DNA of 64,000 nt, from the NCBI GenBank assembly GCA_958298945.1, contig OY282609.1:55028220-55092219 (forward strand). The letters run 5' to 3'. Below, one piece after another: positions 55,440 through 64,000 of this stretch. The translations under genes and the position numbers were made by a program. The stretch's first letter is position 1. Each line of letters begins with the position of its first letter. The stretch comes from Atherix ibis (taxonomy: Eukaryota; Arthropoda; Insecta; Diptera; Athericidae). Below the pieces are notes generated by a model that was not told where the DNA came from, searched no databases, and saw nothing but the letters and a program-made list of their open reading frames with translations.

Positions 55440-57830
55440 GACATCATTTAAGAATAGTAAAATAAGTTAAATTCATTTACATTTTACTATATGGAACTTA
55501 ACCGATATTTTATTATAGCTACAAAATTTTAGGACAAGGCAACGATGAAACCAACAATTTTAATCGACAATTTCTGATTATGAAGCTTTGCTCAACTACA
55601 ATATTTTGTATGCTGCTGCTACATGCATTCCGATTGCATAATATCTATAGAAAATACTACCTTGTATTCGTTAAGTCAAAATTGGGTTGATACAGAGGAC
55701 ATAGCATAGCAGTTCACTAAACAGGAGAAAGGGGCCGAAAGTTAAGGAATTATTAATACCATAGATTTGCATTCAGAACTGAACTGAAGTAGCAATTCCG
55801 CCCAACTGCTACCACAATAATCTTCTCGAAAGCAAATGCATTCATTCTAATCGGTAAGCTTCTAACTTTGTATTTTGAACGTATGCAAGGAGTAATATTT
55901 CTATTTTAAAGATTTAAAGGTATACACTTTAAAGACAAATTTCTATTCTTACTGATTCCTTTTACCAACTTATACTAGCCAATAAATAAACTAAGAAAAT
56001 ATCCATTTATATTTTGAAGATTTTCATTTGCATTCTCTCTAATCCTTTATCAAAAGTTGATGTTTGTTTTGGATGAAACAATTTGAATATTTAGAGAAAC
56101 TGAAGTTTACCAAATCAATTTTGCAACAGAACGAATACTTTGACCTACTTCATTTCAATTTATATTGTAAAATGATCATTTTAAAAGTGGACAAATGAAC
56201 AAAGAGAGGAGAAAGGATATTTTCTTTTCTATAAATTCATATAAAATTGATATAGGGCAGATTATACTATTGTATAGTATTTTTTTTATAGGAATATTAT
56301 ACTTGAAAGGTCTATTCGAATGATGAATGGACTTATTTATATGAATAAAATTACAAAATAAATACGTACTAGCAGCAGTGAACAAATCAATCGATCAAAT
56401 GGAATTTATGTTAGAAATTTATAAGCTTAGGCAATGAACAATTTAGAGCTATCAATACTATGAAACTGAACTGAACAAGTCTTAGAGAAAAATAATTCGA
56501 AATCAGCAAGAAGAGAATAAAGTCCATCGCACGCAGAACTATTGGAAGATTTCGAATTCGAATTTCTAAAACTTATTCAGATGGCAGACATTAGTTTAAT
56601 TTCATCCAATGTTATTGGAATAAGGTATTGTGCATAGTTGAAAATTTCTATAAATACGCATCAGAATAGTGCAAAATTGAAATTGAGCCAGAAATGGCAT
56701 TACGACGAGTCAATTTATACAATTCGTAAAGTGTCCAACCTGACATAACAAATCGGATTAAGTACCATCCTATGAGCAGTATTCTACTGTATCCTCTCTT
56801 ATCTCCTTTTAACTGACCATACATACACGTATATAAGGAAATATTTCTTACCAAACTATCCCTCCAGTTCCATTTCCAATCAAATCGATGGTTCTGTAAG
56901 CAATAAAATTTGTGATAGGATGCACAATCTCTAAGCCTATCTCAAAATTATGGCACATTTATTGAAATTGCACACTTGATAATTGAAATTAATTACAAAA
57001 GTCCCAGAGTTAAATGATATCTTATCATTATCATTTATTGTTATCATTATAGTTATCATCATCTTTTATCGCTACGATCATCTTTAAAACAGTAAACGTG
57101 AAAATTTAATTCAAAGTGCCTCCTTATTCGACGGTATAGAAAGTTTTTTTAAATTCTAACCAATCAACAAGAGTTCAGTTAAAATTCAAGAACATCTTAG
57201 ATACAACCAATTTGAACTTTTTCTATTTTTAAATCTATTTATTGTTATTAATTTTTTTTTACAGAAAAGTTAAGAGAAAATTTTATAATGAATATTTAAC
57301 AAAAAGAAATATTCATACTTGTTTCGAACTCCTGAAATGAATTTACTTTTAAAACTACAATTCGAATAAAATTGTTCATCTTCTAATATTCCAGGATATA
57401 ATCGTATCGATACAATGTAAACATAATATTGAAGAGATTAACATCAATTAATTCGGATTTTGAATGGTTTTCTATTCTGGATAATGGCTTCTTATAATGA
57501 CAAAAGAAATACAAAACACATTTTAAAGCAGGAAGAGGAAGAAATTTAGGGAAGATCTGAGGCAAAAAATAAGGACGGCTTTTAAGGGAAGGAAAATTCA
57601 ATATTGTTAAAGTGCAAATATAAATTTCAATTTTTTTTTTGGCATTTGTAAAATGAAAGCATATAAAAGATAAATAAAGAGGGTAATTTTTTAAGGATTG
57701 AATAAGATTCTTAAATTTCGTGTTAAATAAAATAAAAAATAAAAAAATTTAAATTCTATAAAAGAAGAAATCAGGGGAAAAAAATGTGTTGAAGAACATC
57801 CACTCCAGCGTTTTTGTAGTTTTTCGTTCA
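55440..57830. other. Gene-free stretch
   Basis: No protein trace recognised. A simple-sequence tract of TTATCA/ATCATT words lies at about 57017-57080. Confidence 0.5.
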
Positions 57831-57832
57831 TA

Positions 57833-58948
57833 CGAGGTCTGTTAAAAAAGTATCGTGAATTTTGAATTTCCGCGGGTTACGTATATTCGGTTTTCGATTT
57901 TTTGTGGCGTTTTGTTGGTACTCATGTCTCGCACTTATGCTGACAAGTTCGGTCATTTTGAATGTTCAGTTAATTTTTCACAGCTGCTTTGCTTGCATGT
58001 GTTTTGGCTCCTCTTCGATTTTTGCTCATTCCACAAAATGGATCAAAGAATCTGTATCAAATTTTGTGTGAAAAACAAAATTAATTGCGTGGACGCATTC
58101 CAAATATTGACTGTGGCATATGGTGAACCTACCTTGGACTGAAGCAACGTTTATCGGTGGTACAAAATGTTCTCAGAGGGCCGAGAAGATGTAAACGACG
58201 AAAAACGTGCCGGACGTCCGAGCACGTTAACAACAGACGAAAACATTGATGAAGTGAAGAAAATAGTATTGGCCAATCGTCAAATCACCGTTAGAGAAGT
58301 TGCTGAGGACTTAAACATACCTCGTGCCATTCGATTTTTACCAATGATTTGTGCGTGAGCCGGGTCGCCGCGAAATTCATACCAAAATTGCTCAATTTTG
58401 ACCAACAACAGCATCGCATTAACATTGCTCAGGAGCTGTTGGATTCTGTCCGTGACGATCCAAATTTGCTCTAGAGGGTCATAATTGGTGACGAATGATG
58501 GTTTTATGGTTATGACGTGGAAACCAAAGCTCAATCATCCCAATAAAAACTGCCGCACGAGTCAAGACCGAAAAAAGCGCGCCAAGTTCGGTCGAATGTG
58601 AAAGTTTTGCTTACAGTTTTCTTCGATTGTAGGTGCGTGGTGCATCATGAGTTCTTGCCACAGGGTAGAACGGTCAATAAGGAATATTACCTGTAAGTTA
58701 TGCGCAAGTTGCGTGAAGCAATCCACCAGAAACGCCCGGATTTGTGGAACAACAAAAATTGGCTTTTGCTCAATGGTAACGCCCCTGCTCACGCATCGTT
58801 GCTTCGAAGGAGGAGCTGAACAAGATCGAAAAAACGTTGGCACAAGTGTATAATATCTGGTGGGGATTACTTTGAAGGGGACAAAAAAGATATTCATGAT
58901 TTGAAAAAACACAAAATTCGCAAAACAAAACTTTTTGAACAGACCTCT
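57833..58948 (+). mobile_element. Family D mariner, decayed full-span copy
   Basis: A 1,116-bp element between TA 57831-57832 and TA 58949-58950. The left end CGAGGTCTGTTAAAAAAGTA and the right end, reversed (AGAGGTCTGTTCAAAAAGTT), have both drifted. The leader and N-terminal part are complete; the C-terminal half is shortened by deletion. Confidence 0.9.
58038..58900 (+). pseudogene. Family D mariner transposase, many stops
   Basis: ATG 58038 (MDQRICIKFCVKNKINCVDA), then YGEPTLD, TGA, SNVYRWYKMFSEGREDVNDE and the helix-turn-helix VLANRQITVREVAEDLNI. A frameshift follows, then QLNFDQ-like sequence. Further stops fall around the first Asp block (DDPNLL-stop-RV, GDE-stop). After HDNAPAH-equivalent sequence, here LNGNAPAHAS with the second Asp changed (NGN instead of HDN), a deletion joins ASLL directly to SKEELNKI, removing the third Asp. 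It ends near ISGGDYFEGDKKDIHD. Most decayed of the longer family D copies. Confidence 0.85.
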
Positions 58949-58950
58949 TA

Positions 58951-61433
58951 TGAGTCAAAAAATCAGAAAAAAAGACTGGTTTTTACCCTTTGGAGATACT
59001 TTTAGTATAATATTATAATTGTCTAACTCAAATTTAATACAAAAAAAATATAATAATTTTTTAAATTGAAGGTAAAAGTTTAAAAAGATTCAAAAAAACT
59101 ATCCAAAAAAAAAAAAGTAAAACCACCATTTTCGTTTGGAATGTAATTTGTTTTGTTAAGAAATTTATAACTATTGCGTTAAATGACAAAACAACAATTT
59201 AAAAAATAAATACATGAGAAAAAACAGTAAAATTTTCAGCAATTCCATTTTAAATTACCATAATTAACACTTTCTGTGTTTTGGAGGAATTAAAATTAAT
59301 TTAATAATAAAATTTGTAAATAAATTCATGATACAAATTATATTTAGAATGAGAAGTGATTACGATTGATGGTAAAATGTTGCCAAATTACAAGAATAAC
59401 AATTCATAATGAAGGAAAAGCCAAATAACAAACCAGCAACTAACTAACCAATTGCCAACTAACCAAATAACCAGTATGCCGCCAACCCATTTCAGCAATG
59501 GCCCATTTCAACAAAAATTCTGAGCATGCCCCTCTATTAGGAAAGTGTAGATTTCATTTCTCTTAGCACAAAGAGTATGAGAATAAAATTCTGGCTATAA
59601 TAAGTCCCCAAAAACGGAGAATTGCTCTACTTAGACTATACCATATAGTCAATAATTGGCTATGCTGTTTTTCGTCATTTCCTAACTTTGAAAATTGGCA
59701 CAGTTCTAGTAGCCTCTGACAAGGGGGTAAGAAGTAATAACAATAGCAGCCAACAATTTGCAACTACCCAAAACTACCGTCTCCCTTTATCGACCATTTT
59801 CAATTGTACTTTAACAATACAAAATGGTACCGAATATTCATTTTTGGCCCTTCTAAAAAATATGTAAATACATACATCACCAAAAATGTATTTTTTTTAC
59901 AGCAATTAACTATAATTATTCCTCTCTCTCTGCATTGTAGAATTTTCAATATATTAACTGGTTTTGGGATTTTTCAATTCTCTTTAAAAATTAAGTTTTA
60001 AAAAAAAAAACGAGAAATTTAAAGAAATTACTTCGAAAAAATGTGGATAGATGACAGCACCGTAAATTTCCAACAAGTTTCCATCTTATTATTTAATCAG
60101 ATTTTTTATTTCAAATTAACAAAAACATTGAGGAGGGGTAAAAAAGTTCTTTATAATATTTTTCATAGAGTTGAGAATCGTATAATTTCTTAAAGGGTAA
60201 TGGGGGACTGATATTTTACTCTTCAAATTTAGTAGAATATCGTAAAATTAAATGCAGAAAACAGAATTGAATGGCAAATCTGTTAACACAATAAAACACA
60301 AAAGTACGTGTACCTAAAATAAAAAACAACTACCCTTAAAGGCTTCTCAGGGCAAAAAAAAAAAACTTAGTAATTTTAACCTCAACAACAATCGCAAACA
60401 TGAGTTTCGATGAGGGTTCGTTGCTATAGGAAAATCTCACCTACAATTACGAACCATAACCACAATACCAATGCCATAACCTCAAAACCATCAGAACCAT
60501 GCTTTCTAAGCGAATTTATTCAATGAAAACTCTAATTTTATGCTCGATTTATTGAAAAATTACACCATATTTTTCATTATTCTTTCATTTTTTAGTTCTT
60601 TTTTTTAATATTTTTATTCCGGTAACCAAATAATGCTGGTGGAAAAAATTCATTTTTTCTTGAATTTTATTATTAATGGGAATGAAAAGAAAATGTTACC
60701 ATAAATGGGGAAAAACCGAAAATATTTGTAACGTTGCATTTATGATTTCAATACTACATAGAGAGAGGGAGGGTGGTGGTAGTATTACAATATTGCGCAT
60801 TTTATTTTATTAATTTTTTTCTTTTTTTGGATTCGTAAAGATCAAATCAAAAAAGTTTTTGAGATTTTGCTGGTCAACGGATTGTGTATCTAGAGTTAGA
60901 GTTAAAAAATATCTAAAGATTGCGTTGAATAATTTTGCTGTGGTTTTTTTTTTTTTTTGATAAAGTCTATCTTTATAGATTATTCCTTCTGAGTACATTT
61001 TATTAATAAATTTTCATATTTATTTTTCCATCAAGTTCGTTGAGAAATTAATTTTGTTTAATAAAAAATAAGTTAATAATACAATAAATATTTCCGAATT
61101 TTTGGTTTTATTTCTTTTTTTTTTCATAAAGAATTTATTCTTTATTTCCAGATTTTTTTATTGAAAAAAATTCCAGATTTTATTGAAAAAAATATATACT
61201 AAATCTATTCACAAAAATAAATGATGTTAGCTCTCTCAAAAATAATCTATACTGATATAGATTTAGTAAAAAAAAGAGTGTTTTTTAGCGTACCACCATC
61301 TGTCATCTGTCAAACTTTGTTCATTTTTATTGGTGCTCGTTTTTGAACAATGCTTTAAAAACTGTCCAAATTTATTTCCAAATAAAATTGTCAATTTGCA
61401 AAACACAATTTAGCTTGTTTATTGAAAAATTAT
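58951..61433. other. AT-rich stretch, nothing recognised
   Basis: A CAAC/CCAA-rich patch at 59420-59520 and a GAGAGAGGGAGGGTGGTGG patch at 60760-60780 are low-complexity only. No protein trace. Confidence 0.5.
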
Positions 61434-61800
61434 TTTTAGTGATGAAGCACATTTTTGATTCAATGGTTATGATTAATAAGCAAATATCATGAATTTGTCT
61501 GTTGTCAGACAAATCCTCAAGAGACATTGAAGACATCATTCCATTCATAAAAATGCATTGTTTGGAGTGGCGGAATTCGTGATCTTCCAGAAATAGGCTA
61601 GAGCTCTTAGATTTATTGCTTTGACAACATGAAACAAATGAAACCCGGATGACATATGAATTCAGCTGGTTTAATTAACAAGAATCGATTTAATTAAGAG
61701 ACAATTTGATAACAACGTGATTTTGACTTTCAAGATCGTACAATTTAACTCTGCTTTATTATTTCTTGTAAGAATATCTGAATTTGTTGGTTTATACTGA
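61434..61800 (+). pseudogene. DD41D transposase relic, far copy
   Basis: Begins EKLFLVMKHIF, which in an adjacent frame reads FSDEAHF-FNGYD (first Asp block of family E), then sequence resembling QILKRH..HPQK and LFGVAEF (decayed VWCG..GV), then TYEFSWFN-LTRIDLI (compare ITEFLWPELNRIDLDN). The second and third Asp blocks are not readable. No terminal repeats found. Confidence 0.5.
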
Positions 61801-64000
61801 AAAATCAGGAAGAATTGACGCTTGTAAAACTAACATAAAGCGAATCAAATAAGCTTTGTCAAAAACAGCCAATTTTTACACGTTTTCTTATGATTTCCTT
61901 AAAAATATTTCATCCGCGTACACCTAATATATATTTTTTTATTATTTTCTATTGAGTCAATCTACTTTAGGAGTTTCAAAGAATCATTTGAATTCTCTTT
62001 TAGAAAATAAAAATAATCACGAACAAGGAAGGTGGAAAAGTTCAATATAAAAAGATCTTTTTCATTTACATTTCACAGTTGTCAACAGTGACAGCAGTAA
62101 AAGGCCGGTATTCCAATTCTCTATTCTAATATCTTATTTAGTTTTGTAGCATTTTTTTTTGTAAATCCATCCTCTCCTTATTCCTTGTCTTTAGACTTTA
62201 GATTTACAAAGAGCAGGTGACTCTCTTAGCTTTGTTCCACTTTATATATTGAAGTCTACAAATCCTTTTTTACTTTTGCCATTGTAAAATTTTTTTCGGT
62301 TGAATTTCGATTTACTAGCAACAAAATTGTACCCGTATTTTCATGGATGGGATTTTTGCTATTAGATTTCCGATTAACAAATACTGTCATAGCGTCTGTA
62401 AGGTAAACGAGAATCGTTATCAGTCCTAGAATAGTGGCTGGACACAATCTTAAGAACACTAACTAAACCAGGACTAAGTTCTTTTTCAGTATTCAGCAAT
62501 TTTTTTTACTCCAAAATATTTATAGTTCGTATTTGGGAAAATAGAAAATGAAAAAAATAAAAATATCAAAAAATCAAACTCTTTATAGAGTGTAGAAGTG
62601 CACACATTTAGTAGCTAGTGAATATGCTAACAAATGTGGTGAGTCCGTAGACGTATGTGGTGAGTAATGCAGTCATACATGAGAGAACAAATGCAGCCAG
62701 CCAAGCCAAACAAGAATTCAGCTGTCCATTTTCCGAAGCGATGAACATCAGAATAGAGTATTTTCTACTATATTACTGGTACTACTACAATGTACAATAA
62801 GGGAATATAGCCAAAGAGCTTTTGGAATTGGAAAAACCCGAATGTCCAGAGTGGAGAAAATATAATTGAATTATGTGCACCCGTCCATGAACTCTTTCTA
62901 CAAACCAGACAGTTGCAATGTGAACTATGACCGTATACCCAATACATCTCTTCTTTTCTGCTCAGGAATTCTGCTCCTTATATTATCACTTCACCCTTTT
63001 TCCGCTCACAATTTTCCCATCATTCCTTTTTAGGTTAAAATTTACAACTTTTCCAGATAAGCACATTCATGCTTTAATTAAATCCACTTTTTCAAAACTT
63101 AAATTTTTTCTTTTATAAAGCATAAAAAAACATTTCTATCAAAACTTTTAGAATTTTATTTTCATCTTTTTGCAAGGATTTTGAACAATTTTTCAAATAA
63201 TTAAGTTAATTTATACCAAAAATTGGGATTATTTTGAAAATTTTCGAAAAATCTGCTATTGAAATATTAAAGTATTCATAAAGAATAAAGTAAGAACGTT
63301 TAAATATCTAATTTTGTATATTTTTAAAATTATTAAGATAATTTTTGTGGAGAATATTCAACAAAATTGATTTAGTCTAATTTTTGGGGGGGAAAAAATC
63401 AATTCCAGGAGTTTAAAGAATTTAAGAATGGTAAATTATAACAAAAAACTTTAAACAATTTAATGAAAGTTATTATCTTTGGAAGTTAATCGTTCGAAAA
63501 TGTCATCTTTTTAAATTGAAGATTTCTACGTATTATATAGTCAAACAAAATGAGCATATTTCTTATACACGTTTAGCTAACAAAAATTTCGATCTAATAT
63601 TTTCTAGTACATTTATTCAACAATGATATTCAAGCGTGTCAACGATGGATAATAATTGCACCTGATGTGTTAACTTAGCCCTCATGAAATTATTCTGATG
63701 GAAATTTGCCAGCAAAGAAAAAGTGGCCATAATCCATTCTAGAATATATTCGTATTTGGCATAATCAGGCTCAGGCAAACACAACCACAGTGTTGATCCG
63801 AAAATATAATGATTAAATATCTAAGAGTTAAAAAGAAAACAAATTGTTAAATTTTTAATAAATTTTTGGTAGATTTTTGGTAGATTTTTTGTAGATTTTT
63901 GGTAGATTTTTGGTAGTTTAACCAAAATTAACTTTAATTTCAACCAAAAACATCATATTTTTCTAAACGAATTATTTTACTATCAAAAAAAAAAAAATTG
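61801..64000. other. Gene-free stretch with one less AT-rich minus-strand frame
   Basis: A minus-strand frame (62459-62256) reads FLRLCPATILGLITILVYLT near its start, a hydrophobic segment, and ends KVKKDL. It starts from GTG rather than ATG in this frame and no acceptor site stands out, so I do not call it a gene. The tract 63862-63916 is a short tandem repeat, listed separately. Confidence 0.4.
63862..63916. repeat. 11-bp minisatellite, about five units
   Basis: Five successive units of GGTAGATTTTT, one of them reading TGTAGATTTTT, occur near the end of the window. Simple tandem repeat. Confidence 0.85.

Noticed and set aside
62256..62459. Minus-strand frame with a hydrophobic, signal-peptide-like beginning
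   Set aside because: No ATG near the start, no clear acceptor site, and length within chance range.
1..64000. CRISPR arrays, rRNA and tRNA genes
   Set aside because: No regularly spaced direct repeats with unique spacers, and no tRNA or rRNA signatures seen on reading; the sequence is eukaryotic.

Overview
The window reads as eukaryotic nuclear DNA from an arthropod, most probably an insect. It is strongly AT-rich (about 70% by eye), has no operons, rRNA, tRNA or CRISPR, and is dominated by Tc1/mariner transposons with TA target duplications plus a hAT element and insect-type non-LTR (LINE) remnants. I recognise no host protein-coding gene. The space between transposons looks like intergenic or long-intron DNA. 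The species cannot be decided from the sequence alone.

By adding up the intervals below, about 30% of the window is Tc1/mariner sequence, in several families. Family A (protein begins MEKSEF; ends begin CGAGGGTCGTTCAATAAG) has copies at 13626-14636 (broken), 19058-20346 (intact 349-codon transposase) and 30879-32151 (open, with its stop codon lost). Family B (MEKEQY; ends begin CGAGGGTCATTCAACAAG) has copies at 21336-22619, 24643-25882 and 43483-44730, all broken. Family C (Mos1/mauritiana-like; ends carry TATAAGCTTAAATCC) has copies at 6441-7689 and 52694-53750. Family D (MDQRIC; ends begin CGAGGTCTGTTCAAAAAGT) has six copies or pieces at 26715, 34364, 41479, 46579, 48007 and 57833, all broken. 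Family E (third acidic residue 41 positions after the second, DD41D, rosa-like) is at 10770-12068 with relics at 12230-12720, 12885-13440 and 61434-61800. There are also older relics: a B-like one at 40458-40760 and 42425-42890, a Tc1-like one at 53751-54560, and a mariner N-terminal scrap near 29925.

Other elements: a hAT transposon (18572-22734, perfect 8-bp target duplication TTCTAAGT) carries two mariners nested inside it; a Jockey-like LINE relic is at 15840-16620; an R1-like LINE 3' end is at 38150-38932; a LINE with reverse transcriptase and probable RNase H is at 46681-47990 on the minus strand; a possible RNase H scrap is at 8090-8314.

How the parts relate: the family A copies at 19235-20284 and 30869-31990 are the only transposases here with all three catalytic aspartates in one open frame, so they could in principle mobilise themselves and broken relatives. 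The most unusual structures are the family D copy at 34364-35230, which has two 5' ends facing each other (a foldback made from a mariner); a mariner abutted on both sides by a 51-bp direct repeat (24592-25933); shared inactivating changes in sister copies (a TGA in family B, an 11-codon deletion in family D); a templated inverted insertion at 13261-13319; and a 67-nt near-perfect hairpin at 55373-55439.
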